Assembly (NCBI GenBank): GCA_902801465.1
Contig: CADCIH010000007.1
Coordinates: 42,782-106,781 of the forward strand
Reading direction: 5' to 3'
Length of the DNA: 64,000 bases
Source: an uncultured Bacteroidia bacterium
Lineage (GTDB): Bacteria > Bacteroidota > Bacteroidia > Bacteroidales > F082
This document shows, piece after piece, positions 34,222 through 43,282 of the stretch; positions within the stretch are counted from its first letter, which is position 1, and the number at the start of each line of letters is the position of its first letter. Made by a program: the position numbers and the translations under genes. Below the pieces are notes generated by a model that searched no databases, was not told the origin of the DNA, and saw only the letters and a program-made list of their open reading frames with translations.

Positions 34222-36465
34222 ATGACTTTATCAGTAGTTTACTGGGTGTTGGCAGCCTCCATTTTGGCGCTGGCATTCGCCTTTTTCTTCTACAAGTCAA
34301 TGATGAAGGAAGATGAAGGCACCGATTTAATGAAGAAGATTGCCGCTCACGTCCGTAAAGGCGCCATGGCCTACCTGAAGCAACAGTACAAGGTGGTCAT
34401 CATCGTCTTCGTCGTTTTGGCGATCGTGTTTTTCGTAATGAGTCTGTTCCACCTGCAGAACGGCATCGTGTGGTTTGCCTTCCTGACCGGCGGTTTCTTC
34501 TCGGGCTTGGCTGGCTTCTTCGGCATGAAGACCGCCACCTACGCTTCGGCCCGTACGGCCAATGCCGCCCGTCGTTCGCTGAACAGCGGCTTGAAGGTCG
34601 CCTTCCGTTCAGGTGCTGTGATGGGTCTCGTGGTCGTGGGTCTCGCCCTGCTCGACGTCTCGGTGTGGTTCCTGGTGTTGAAAGGCACCAAGCTCCTCGA
34701 GATGGTGGGCGCTGAAGCCGACCTGGTGACCATCACCACCACCATGCTGACCTTCGGCATGGGTGCCTCCACACAGGCTCTGTTCGCCCGTGTGGGTGGT
34801 GGCATCTACACCAAGGCCGCCGACGTGGGTGCCGACCTCGTGGGTAAGACCGAGTTCAACATCCCTGAGGACGACCCGCGTAACCCCGCCACCATCGCCG
34901 ACAACGTGGGCGACAACGTAGGTGACGTGGCTGGCATGGGTGCCGACCTTTACGAATCATACGCAGGCTCCATCCTGGCTACCATGGCTCTGGGTGCCTC
35001 GGCCTTCGCCACCTCAGCCGTCGAAGGCTTGCAGATGAAGGCCGTGCTCGCCCCGATGTTCATCGCCGCCGTGGGTGTGCTCCTTTCTTTAATAGGTATC
35101 TTCCTGGTCCGCACCAAAGAGAACGCCGGCATGAAGGAACTGCTCGGCGCCCTCTCACGTGGCACCAACACCGCCGCCGTGTTGATCGCTGCCGCCACCT
35201 TCGGCATCTTCGCATGGCTGTTCGGCACCGAGACCAACCAATGGTGGCAGGTCTCCCTGTCGGTCGTCGTCGGTCTGCTTGCTGGCGTCATCATCGGCAA
35301 GGCTACTGAATACTATACCTCACAGAGCTACAAGCCCACCCAGAAGGTGGCCGAGAGTTCGAAGACAGGTCCCGCCACCGTGATCATCTCCGGTCTGGGC
35401 CTGGGCATGCTGTCCACCGCCATCCCGGTGGTCACCGTGGGCGTGGCCATCGTGCTGGCTTACCTCTGCGCCAACGGATTCCATATCCAGTTCACCGCCA
35501 CCAACCTCTCCATGGGCCTCTATGGCATCGGCATCGCCGCCGTGGGTATGCTCTCCACCCTGGGCATCACCTTGGCTACCGATGCCTACGGTCCCATCGC
35601 CGACAACGCCGGCGGTAACGCTGAGATGAGCGGCCTCGACCCCGAAGTGCGTAAACGCACCGACGCTCTCGACGCCCTCGGCAACACCACCGCCGCCACC
35701 GGCAAGGGCTTCGCCATCGGCTCCGCCGCCCTGACCGCCCTGGCACTGCTGGCCTCATACGTTGAAGAGATTAAGATCGCCTTGGTGCGTGTCGCTGGCG
35801 CCGCCACTGACGGACTGGCCAAAGTCACCGACGAGGTGTCTTGGACCGTCGAACAAGTCAGAAACGCTTCTCTGATCGACTTCATGGATGCCTATAACGT
35901 CAATCTGATGAACCCCGTCGTCCTCGTCGGCGTCTTCATCGGCGCCATGATGGCCTTCGTGTTCTGCGGAATGACGATGAACGCCGTGGGCCGCGCCGCC
36001 CAGAAGATGGTTGAAGAGGTCCGCCGTCAGTTCAGCACCATCAAAGGTATCCTCGAAGGCAAAGCCGAACCCGACTACGAACGCTGCGTGGCCATCTCCA
36101 CCAAGGGTGCCCAGCATGAGATGCTGGTGCCTTCCATCCTGGCTATCATCGTCCCGATCCTCACCGGCGTCATCCTGGGTGTTCCCGGCGTGATGGGCCT
36201 CCTCATCGGCGGCCTCGCCACCGGCTTCGTGATGGCCGTGTTCATGGCCAACTCGGGCGGTGCCTGGGACAATGCCAAGAAATATGTCGAAGAAGGTAAC
36301 TTCGGAGGCAAAGGCTCTGACAACCACAAGGCCACCGTCGTTGGCGACACCGTCGGTGACCCGTTCAAAGACACGTCAGGTCCTTCACTTAACATCCTTA
36401 TCAAACTGATGAGCATGGTCTCCATCGTGATGGCAGGCCTGACCATCACTTGCCACCTGCTCTAA
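34222..36465 (+). CDS. hppA: Membrane-bound ion-pumping pyrophosphatase (K+-dependent type, probably Na+)
   Basis: 747 residues with about sixteen membrane segments. The substrate site shows GGGIYTKAADVGADLVGK, DDPRNPATIADNVGDNVGD and, near the C-terminus, DNAKKYVEEG and DTVGDPFKDTSGPS. In the motif GNTTAATGKGF the position that is Lys in K+-independent enzymes is Ala, which places this protein in the K+-dependent class. In Bacteroidota those are mostly Na+ pumps. It uses cytoplasmic pyrophosphate to build an ion gradient across the inner membrane. The two CPA2 antiporters follow on the same strand after a hairpin-forming repeat, consistent with an ion-homeostasis cluster. Confidence 0.95.
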   Translation: MTLSVVYWVLAASILALAFAFFFYKSMMKEDEGTDLMKKIAAHVRKGAMAYLKQQYKVVIIVFVVLAIVFFVMSLFHLQNGIVWFAFLTGGFFSGLAGFFGMKTATYASARTANAARRSLNSGLKVAFRSGAVMGLVVVGLALLDVSVWFLVLKGTKLLEMVGAEADLVTITTTMLTFGMGASTQALFARVGGGIYTKAADVGADLVGKTEFNIPEDDPRNPATIADNVGDNVGDVAGMGADLYESYAGSILATMALGASAFATSAVEGLQMKAVLAPMFIAAVGVLLSLIGIFLVRTKENAGMKELLGALSRGTNTAAVLIAAATFGIFAWLFGTETNQWWQVSLSVVVGLLAGVIIGKATEYYTSQSYKPTQKVAESSKTGPATVIISGLGLGMLSTAIPVVTVGVAIVLAYLCANGFHIQFTATNLSMGLYGIGIAAVGMLSTLGITLATDAYGPIADNAGGNAEMSGLDPEVRKRTDALDALGNTTAATGKGFAIGSAALTALALLASYVEEIKIALVRVAGAATDGLAKVTDEVSWTVEQVRNASLIDFMDAYNVNLMNPVVLVGVFIGAMMAFVFCGMTMNAVGRAAQKMVEEVRRQFSTIKGILEGKAEPDYERCVAISTKGAQHEMLVPSILAIIVPILTGVILGVPGVMGLLIGGLATGFVMAVFMANSGGAWDNAKKYVEEGNFGGKGSDNHKATVVGDTVGDPFKDTSGPSLNILIKLMSMVSIVMAGLTITCHLL

Positions 36466-36470
36466 ATCAA

Positions 36471-36552
36471 ACGGAAAACGGAAAACGGAAAGTGGAGAGC
36501 TGTTATTTTCCATTTTCCGTTTTCCGTTTTCCACTTTCCACTTTCCACTCCC
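36471..36552. repeat. ACGGAAA / TTTCCAC heptamer repeat forming a 24-bp hairpin
   Basis: ACGGAAA units (36471-36491) plus GTGGA are complementary to TTTTCCG units. Arms 36473-36496 and 36509-36532 pair at 23 of 24 positions, with a 12-base loop. Then three TTTCCAC units run to the ATG of the next gene (36553). All have period 7. Confidence 0.82.
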
Positions 36553-38823
36553 ATGTCTCTCCCCGCAATATTCTCTGATCTAGCCCTAATACTGGTTACC
36601 GCCGGTGTCACCACTGTGCTTTTTAAGTGGTTGAAACAACCGCTGGTCTTGGGTTATATCATCGCCGGTCTGCTTATCGGCCCCTATGTCTCGTGGTTCC
36701 CGGTGATCATCGACCATCATAGTGTGGAGACCTGGAGCGAGATTGGCATGGTGTTCCTGCTGTTTGCGATAGGCTTGGAGTTCAGTTTCAAGAAACTGAA
36801 GAAACAAGCAGGCACGGTAGGTATCACCGCCCTCACCGAGTTGGTGTCGATGTGCCTCATCGGCTTCATGCTCGGCAAAGTGTTGGGCTGGTCACAGATG
36901 GACAGCATCTTCCTCGGAGCCATGCTCTCCATGTCGTCTACCACAATCATCGCGAAGGCTTTCGAAGACCTGAAGATGAAAGGGGAGAAGTTCACCGGAA
37001 GCGTCATTGGCGTGCTGGTGGTCGAGGACCTGGCCGCCATCCTCATGATGGTGGTCCTGTCCACTTTGGCAGTCAGTACCACCTTGGACGGCAAAGAGCT
37101 GCTGTTCAGCGTAGGAAAACTGGTGTTCTTCCTGCTGGTTTGGTACGTCGGTGGTGTGTTCCTCATCCCATCCATCCTGAAGTTGACCCGCAGGTTCATG
37201 TCGGAAGAGACCCTGACGGTGTTCGCCGTGGGACTGTGTTTCTTCATGGTATGGCTGGCCAACAAGGCGGGTTTCTCATCAGCCTTGGGAGCCTTTATCA
37301 TGGGTACCATCCTGGCCGAGACACTCGAAGCGGAGATGATCCATAAACTCACCACCCCCATCAAGAACCTCTTCGGCGCCGTGTTTTTCGTTTCCGTGGG
37401 TATGATGGTCAACCCGTCCATCCTCCTGCAATACTGGTGGCAGATCCTGGTCATCACCGTGGTGGTGGTCGTACTCAAATCGCTGAGTTCCGGAGTGGGC
37501 ATGCTGCTTTCGGGCGACAACCTGCGCAACTCTGTCCGCGCTGGAATGTGCTTTGGACAAATCGGTGAGTTCTCGTTTATCATCGCCACCGTAGGCATGA
37601 GCTTCGGGGTCATCGACGATTTCATGTATCCCATCATCGTGTCGGTGTCCATCATCACCACCTTCCTTACTCCTTATATGATTAAGGGGGGAGACCCGTT
37701 GTTCCACTGGCTGGAAAGGAAAATCCCTGAGAAGTGGACGAAGCTTTTCAAAAACAAGGAGAAAAACATTAAGTCGAAGACTGGAGCCTCGGTGACCATT
37801 CTTACGTTCATAAGAAGCCAATTCAGGAAGACGGTGCTGTATTCGGCCATCCTTCTGGCTTTGTCGTTGGTCTGCTTCTCCGTCTTTGCCCCTTGGAGAA
37901 CTAACAACAGCGCTCCGTGGGTGGACGGCGTCTGTCTGGCCATCTCGCTGTTGGTGGTAGTGCCGTTTGTTTGGGCCTTGGCTTTTAAGCGCGACTACGA
38001 CCAAGAGACGTTGGAAGTCATAAAAAAGAACAAGGCCTTCAAATTAATGGTCAGTCTCCTCTTTGGAATGAGATTCCTGGTGGCCTGGTTCTTCACTTCT
38101 TATATTATTAGGCATTTCTTCGACAGTTCTTTCTGGTTTTCCGTCAACATCCAGATGAACGACATCCTGATGGCCATCGTCGCATCCTTGGCTTTCATCC
38201 TCATACTGCGAATCTTGAATCATGCCATGAATTGGTATGAGCGTATCGAGAGGAAGTTCCTTGAGAACATGAACAAGAGGCAGACACTTCAGACTTTCGT
38301 AGTCCCAGAGGTGTTGCGCGAGAACTTCACCTTGGAGCGTATGACGTTGAGCCCGCTGAGCATGTATGTCGGGAAGCGCATCCGTGATTGCAAATTCAGG
38401 GAAGAATACAATATCATCGTGGTAGGCGTCGACCGAGCTGATAAGGCCACCGATCTTCCACGACGGGACTTCATGCTTTACCCTATGGATGAGATTGTCT
38501 TCCTGGGGACCGAGGAACACCTTGCCCAGTTGCGGCCCCTGGTGGAGGTTGAGGAAGAAGTCCTTGTCAGGGAGCGGCCTGTGAGCGATGTCGATATCCA
38601 TTGTGCCACCGTGGAAGGAACAAGTAAATATGTAGGCGTTTCGTTGCGCGAGGCGGATTTACTCAACCTGTTCAACACCTTGGTCATCGCACTGGAACGC
38701 GATGATCAGTTCATCTTGAATCCATCAGCCTCCGTCGTGTTTCAGGAAGGCGACATCGTGTGGTTCGTCGCCTCTGAGGAACATACCCGTCAACTTCATG
38801 AAGCCAGTTCAAACAACCAATAA
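36553..38823 (+). CDS. CPA2-type cation:proton antiporter with two RCK_C domains, copy 1
   Basis: 756 residues. The N-terminal Na+/H+ exchanger domain has about twelve membrane segments (1-380): LGYIIAGLLIGPYVSWFP, FLLFAIGLEFSFKKLKK, MLSMSSTTIIAKAFEDL and the CPA2 core GVLVVEDLAAILM, whose Asp is retained. A further hydrophobic part (about 415-560) follows. Two C-terminal TrkA_C/RCK_C-like domains are seen (about 585-680 and 685-756), each ending in FLGTEEHL- or WFVASEEH-type strands. No nucleotide-binding RCK_N domain was recognised. It likely exports K+ or Na+ in exchange for protons under ligand control. The gene lies 10 bases before its paralogue. Confidence 0.9.
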   Translation: MSLPAIFSDLALILVTAGVTTVLFKWLKQPLVLGYIIAGLLIGPYVSWFPVIIDHHSVETWSEIGMVFLLFAIGLEFSFKKLKKQAGTVGITALTELVSMCLIGFMLGKVLGWSQMDSIFLGAMLSMSSTTIIAKAFEDLKMKGEKFTGSVIGVLVVEDLAAILMMVVLSTLAVSTTLDGKELLFSVGKLVFFLLVWYVGGVFLIPSILKLTRRFMSEETLTVFAVGLCFFMVWLANKAGFSSALGAFIMGTILAETLEAEMIHKLTTPIKNLFGAVFFVSVGMMVNPSILLQYWWQILVITVVVVVLKSLSSGVGMLLSGDNLRNSVRAGMCFGQIGEFSFIIATVGMSFGVIDDFMYPIIVSVSIITTFLTPYMIKGGDPLFHWLERKIPEKWTKLFKNKEKNIKSKTGASVTILTFIRSQFRKTVLYSAILLALSLVCFSVFAPWRTNNSAPWVDGVCLAISLLVVVPFVWALAFKRDYDQETLEVIKKNKAFKLMVSLLFGMRFLVAWFFTSYIIRHFFDSSFWFSVNIQMNDILMAIVASLAFILILRILNHAMNWYERIERKFLENMNKRQTLQTFVVPEVLRENFTLERMTLSPLSMYVGKRIRDCKFREEYNIIVVGVDRADKATDLPRRDFMLYPMDEIVFLGTEEHLAQLRPLVEVEEEVLVRERPVSDVDIHCATVEGTSKYVGVSLREADLLNLFNTLVIALERDDQFILNPSASVVFQEGDIVWFVASEEHTRQLHEASSNNQ

Positions 38824-38832
38824 TCCGCTGTC

Positions 38833-41094
38833 ATGTCCGAACTACCTGCCTTGTTTTACGATTTAGCCTTGATACTGGTTACCGCCGGTATCGCAACAGT
38901 CATCTTCAAGTGGTTGAAACAACCTGTGGTGCTGGGCTATATCATCGCGGGCTTCCTCATCGGACCTAACTTCGAGTGGTTTCCCGTCATCAACGACCAT
39001 ACCAGCGTGGAGACCTGGAGCGAGATCGGCATGGTGTTCATGCTATTCGGCATCGGACTGGAGTTCAGCTTCAAGAAACTGAAGAAGGTAGGAGGGACGG
39101 TGGGCATCACCGCACTCACGGAACTCATCACCATGTGTGTGGTGGGATTCCTGTTGGGTAAGATCCTGGGCTGGTCGCAGATGGATTGCATCTTCCTCGG
39201 GGCCATGCTCTCCATCTCGTCAACCACCATCATCGCCAAGGCTTTCGACGACATGAAGCTGAACCGCGAGAAGTTCAGCAGCAACGTCATCGGAGAACTG
39301 GTGGTGGAAGACCTTGAAGCAGTGTTGCTCATGGTCATCCTCTCCACCATGGCGGTGAGCAAGACCTTCGATGGCATGCAGCTGGTTTACAGCATGCTGA
39401 AACTCCTGTTCTTCCTTGTGGTGTGGTTCCTTGGTGGCATCTTCCTGGTGCCTACCGTGCTGCGTTGGGCACGTAAGTTCATGTCGGAAGAGACCCTCAC
39501 CGTGTTCTCCGTGGGTCTGTGCTTCCTGATGGTCGTGCTGGCCAACCTTGCCGGCTTCTCATCGGCCTTGGGCGCCTTCATCATGGGCTCCATCCTGGCT
39601 GAGACCCTCGAAGCGGAGAAGATACACGAACTCACTACTCCCATCAAAAACCTCTTCGGCGCCATCTTCTTCGTGTCAGTAGGTATGATGGTCGATCCGA
39701 GAATCTTGGTGGAATATTGGTGGCAGATTCTTGTCATTACAATTATTTTACTGATATTCAAGCCATTAAGCAATGTCGTGGGTCGCTTACTTGCGGGCGT
39801 CGACCTGAAACAGTCCATGCAAGGTGGTTTCTGCTTCAGCCAGATCGGCGAGTTCTCCTTCATCATCGCCACTCTGGGCTTGAGTTACGGCGTCATCGAT
39901 GATTTCCTTTATCCCATCATCGTCTCCGTGTCGATCATCACCACCTTCCTCACGCCATACGCCATCAAGTCGGCCACGCCATGCTATGGCTGGGTTACCA
40001 AGCATCTCCCGAGACGGTGGCTCGAAAAGTTCGAGAACATCGATCTGGGTATCAAGGTGAGGAGCGGAAAGAAGGTGACCATGGGCGGCTTTGTCTCGCA
40101 TCAACTCAAGAATATCGTGATTTATCTTGCCATCATCATCGCCGTGGTGCTGATCAGCTTCTCGATATGCTCCTTTGTCATGAGGTTTGTGCCGGCACCG
40201 TGGAACTCTGCTATCAGCACGGCTTTGGCCCTAGTGATTGTCTCGCCTTTCCTTTGGGCGATGGGCTTCAAGCATACCCTGGCGAACACCACCAAAAAGC
40301 TGATGGAGGCCAGTAAGTTCAACCGGACAATCATCCTCGTGGTGTTCATCCTGCGTTTCTTGATTGTATGGGTGGTGGCCACAAGCGTCATCAGGCATTT
40401 CTTTAACGCTTCTTTCTGGAGCCATCTTCATATCGGGTCTCCGTGGTTCCGCTTCATTAATGTTGGTTTTGGCCTGGTCTATGCCATCATGTTGCGGGTG
40501 CTGAGTCCGGCCATGAAGTTCTACAAGCGCATCGAGGAGCGTTTCATGGACAACCTCAACAAGCGGCAGAAGGTGCAGGTCTTTTCCATCCCTGAAATCT
40601 TGCAGGAGAACTGCCATCTTCAGAAGATGAAGCTCAGCCCTGACAGCCCTTATTCCGGCAAACTGATCAAGGATACCGATTTTCGCGACAACTACAACGT
40701 GAGTGTGGTGCGTGTGGAGCGTGGCAAACAGGTCTTCGAGCTTCCCAAGTCCGATTTCCAGCTGTTTCCTTACGATAAAATCACATTTGTGGGCCACGAG
40801 GACCATCTGCGTCTTCTGGTGAGTAGGGTGGAGGCCTTCGATGAGCGTCTCGTCGCCGAACACGGGGAGAGCGATGTGGAGATGTACAAGGTAGAGGTGA
40901 CCCCCGACAGTCCTTTCGTCGGCGTGTCATTGATGAACTCAGGTCTCGCCGACCAATATGAGGCCATGGTGATCGCCATCGAGCGCGACGGTGACTTCAT
41001 CCTGAATCCCTCCGCTCGCATCACCTTCAAGCCGCACGATTATGTTTGGTTTGTCGCCCAGAAATCCAAAGCGGAAATACTAATGAATAATTAA
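38833..41094 (+). CDS. CPA2-type cation:proton antiporter with two RCK_C domains, copy 2
   Basis: 753 residues, clearly a tandem duplicate of the preceding gene with the same layout: exchanger domain (1-380; LGYIIAGFLIGPNFEWFP, MLSISSTTIIAKAFDDM), extra hydrophobic region, two TrkA_C-like domains (SPDSPYSGKLIKDTDF; TPDSPFVGVSLMNSGL). In the core motif it reads GELVVEDLEAVLL where copy 1 has GVLVVEDLAAILM, adding two acidic residues in a membrane segment. This may alter ion choice or pH response. The stop is followed by AT-rich heptamers leading to topB. Confidence 0.9.
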   Translation: MSELPALFYDLALILVTAGIATVIFKWLKQPVVLGYIIAGFLIGPNFEWFPVINDHTSVETWSEIGMVFMLFGIGLEFSFKKLKKVGGTVGITALTELITMCVVGFLLGKILGWSQMDCIFLGAMLSISSTTIIAKAFDDMKLNREKFSSNVIGELVVEDLEAVLLMVILSTMAVSKTFDGMQLVYSMLKLLFFLVVWFLGGIFLVPTVLRWARKFMSEETLTVFSVGLCFLMVVLANLAGFSSALGAFIMGSILAETLEAEKIHELTTPIKNLFGAIFFVSVGMMVDPRILVEYWWQILVITIILLIFKPLSNVVGRLLAGVDLKQSMQGGFCFSQIGEFSFIIATLGLSYGVIDDFLYPIIVSVSIITTFLTPYAIKSATPCYGWVTKHLPRRWLEKFENIDLGIKVRSGKKVTMGGFVSHQLKNIVIYLAIIIAVVLISFSICSFVMRFVPAPWNSAISTALALVIVSPFLWAMGFKHTLANTTKKLMEASKFNRTIILVVFILRFLIVWVVATSVIRHFFNASFWSHLHIGSPWFRFINVGFGLVYAIMLRVLSPAMKFYKRIEERFMDNLNKRQKVQVFSIPEILQENCHLQKMKLSPDSPYSGKLIKDTDFRDNYNVSVVRVERGKQVFELPKSDFQLFPYDKITFVGHEDHLRLLVSRVEAFDERLVAEHGESDVEMYKVEVTPDSPFVGVSLMNSGLADQYEAMVIAIERDGDFILNPSARITFKPHDYVWFVAQKSKAEILMNN

Positions 41095-41153
41095 TAATTT
41101 AGAATTTAGAGAGTTTTAAATTCCTAATTCCGAATTCCTAATTCTTAATTCCC
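41088..41153. repeat. AT-rich heptamer repeat before topB
   Basis: TAATGAATAATTAATAATTT and AGAATTT units are followed by plus-strand ATTCCTA / ATTCCGA / ATTCTTA units with period 7 up to CCC-ATG of topB (41154). Left and right halves are partly complementary. Confidence 0.65.
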
Positions 41154-43184
41154 ATGATCGTTTGTATCGCCGAAAAGCCAAGTGTAGCGCGTGACATCGC
41201 GAAGGTGCTGGGAGCCACCCAGACCCACGATGGCTATATGGAAGGAAACGGCTATCAGGTGACGTGGACCTTCGGACATCTGTGTACGCTGAAAGAACCG
41301 CATGACTACAGCGACCAATGGAAGGCTTGGGCGTTGACGCGCTTGCCCATGATACCTCCGCGTTTCGGCATCAAGCTCATCGCCGACAAAGGGGTGGAGA
41401 AACAGTTCAAGATCATCGAGTCGTTATTTCAGAAAGCCGATGAGATAGTGAACTGCGGCGATGCCGGCCAGGAAGGTGAGCTCATCCAGCGTTGGGTGAT
41501 GCAAAAAGCGCAAGTGAAATGTCCCGTGAAACGCCTTTGGATCTCCTCCCTGACGGAAGAATCCATCCGCGAGGGCTTCAAAACGCTAAAAGACCAGTCG
41601 GAATACCAGTCCCTCTACGAGGCAGGCCTGTCGCGTGCCATCGGCGACTGGCTCCTGGGTATGAACGCCACAAGGCTCTATACCTTAAAATATGGCCAAA
41701 ACCGGCAGGTGCTTTCCATTGGCAGGGTGCAGACACCCACTTTGGCACTGATTGTCAATCGTTACCACGAAATCGTGAATTTCAAGCCCGAGGCTTATTG
41801 GGTGTTGTCGACAGTGTATCGCGACACGACATTTACCGCCACCAAAGGCAAATACGGTTCGGTGGAGGACGGACAAAAAGACCTGCAAAGCATCGAGGGT
41901 AAGGAGTTCTTCGTTACCGGCATCGAGACCAAGAAGGGCAAGGAGGCTCCGCCACGACTGTATGACCTTACTTCACTTCAAGTGGAATGTAATAGGAAAT
42001 ACAATATGTCTGCTGAACAAACTTTACAGACGATACAAAGCCTCTACGAGAAGAAATATACCACCTATCCGCGTGTCGACACCACCTACCTGAGCGATGA
42101 CATCTATCCCAAGTGTCCTGGCATTTTGGCGAAACTCACGCCCTATGCCTCGCTGACGTCGCCCTTGGCAGGAAAGAAATTGCCCAAGAGCAATAAGGTG
42201 TTCGACAACAGCAAGGTCACCGACCACCATGCCATCATCCCCACAGGAGTGGTTCCCACCGGTCTTTCTTTCGCCGAACAGAAAGTGTACGACGAGGTGT
42301 GTCGCCATTTCATTGCTGTGTTCTATCCCGATTGCCAGTTCGCCACCACCACCGTTTTAGGCAAAGTGGAGGAGGTGGAGTTCAAGACCTCGGGAAAACA
42401 AATCTTGGAACCTGGCTGGCGCGCTGTCATAAAGCCTTCAGCTTCCTCAGATGATTCCCCCGACGCCTCCGCATCCCGTAGGGATGCTCTGTCGGTAGAA
42501 AATGACGAGGAGAAGACATTGCCATTGTTTACCAAAGGCGAGCATGGGCCGCACAAGCCCCAATTGGCTGAAAAATGGACCAACCCTCCGAAACCCTATA
42601 CTGAAGCTACCTTGCTTCGTGCCATGGAGACGGCGGGCAAGTTGGTGGATGATGAATCGTTGCGCGAAGTGATGAAAGAGAATGGCATCGGACGTCCGTC
42701 CACTCGTGCCGCCATCATCGAAACCCTTTTCAAACGCAATTATATTCGTAAAGTCCGCAAAAGCTTGGAACCCACGCCCACTGGCGTCGAGCTTATCGGC
42801 CTCATCCACGAGGAGCTCTTGAAGAGCGCAGAGCTGACAGGCATCTGGGAGAAGAAGCTCCGTGAAATCGAGCAGCACAAATACGAGGCACGACAGTTTC
42901 TCGAAGAACTCAAGCAAATGGTCACTGAGATCGTTTCAAAGGTGATGCTCGACACCAGCAACCGCCGGGTGGCAGTGACGGTGGAGGAGAAGCCGAAAAA
43001 AACTGCCCCGAAGAAAAGTACTACTAAGCCAAAGGCTGTGAAATCAGCCCCCGTTGAATCCAACCCCGATGCCATCATCGGCCAGCCCTGTCCGCTCTGT
43101 GGCAAAGGCCATATCATAAAAGGAAAGACCGCCTACGGCTGTTCCGAGTGGAAAAACGGCTGTGCTTGGAGAAAACCATTATAA
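41154..43184 (+). CDS. topB: DNA topoisomerase III
   Basis: 676 residues. The TOPRIM domain starts IVCIAEKPSVARDIAKVLG and continues with NCGDAGQEGELIQRW, the acidic motif. Type IA signatures are LYEAGLSRAIGDWLLGMNATRL, GRVQTPTLALIV, and the active-site Tyr305 in TTYPRVDTTYL. The C-terminal half has NGIGRPSTRAAIIETL. A Lys/Ala/Pro-rich linker (about 605-640) leads to a Cys-rich zinc-like module (CPLCGKGHII and CSEWKNGCAW). It relaxes negative supercoils and decatenates DNA. An insertion near residue 430-460 (DSPDASASRRDALSV) is low-complexity. Confidence 0.94.
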   Translation: MIVCIAEKPSVARDIAKVLGATQTHDGYMEGNGYQVTWTFGHLCTLKEPHDYSDQWKAWALTRLPMIPPRFGIKLIADKGVEKQFKIIESLFQKADEIVNCGDAGQEGELIQRWVMQKAQVKCPVKRLWISSLTEESIREGFKTLKDQSEYQSLYEAGLSRAIGDWLLGMNATRLYTLKYGQNRQVLSIGRVQTPTLALIVNRYHEIVNFKPEAYWVLSTVYRDTTFTATKGKYGSVEDGQKDLQSIEGKEFFVTGIETKKGKEAPPRLYDLTSLQVECNRKYNMSAEQTLQTIQSLYEKKYTTYPRVDTTYLSDDIYPKCPGILAKLTPYASLTSPLAGKKLPKSNKVFDNSKVTDHHAIIPTGVVPTGLSFAEQKVYDEVCRHFIAVFYPDCQFATTTVLGKVEEVEFKTSGKQILEPGWRAVIKPSASSDDSPDASASRRDALSVENDEEKTLPLFTKGEHGPHKPQLAEKWTNPPKPYTEATLLRAMETAGKLVDDESLREVMKENGIGRPSTRAAIIETLFKRNYIRKVRKSLEPTPTGVELIGLIHEELLKSAELTGIWEKKLREIEQHKYEARQFLEELKQMVTEIVSKVMLDTSNRRVAVTVEEKPKKTAPKKSTTKPKAVKSAPVESNPDAIIGQPCPLCGKGHIIKGKTAYGCSEWKNGCAWRKPL

Positions 43185-43201
43185 CCGAGATAGCGACTTT
43201 A

Positions 43202-43277
43202 GAATTAGGAATTCGGAATGCGGAATTCAGAATTTATAATTAATAATTTATAATTCCGCATTCCGCATTCCTAATTC
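43202..43277. repeat. Heptamer-built hairpin between convergent topB and pncB
   Basis: Arms 43202-43227 and 43252-43277 pair at 25 of 26 positions. They consist of GGAATTA / GGAATTC / GGAATGC units of period 7. The 24-base loop is AT-only apart from its start and can itself fold partly. It may terminate both genes. Confidence 0.8.
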
Positions 43278-43282
43278 CGCAT

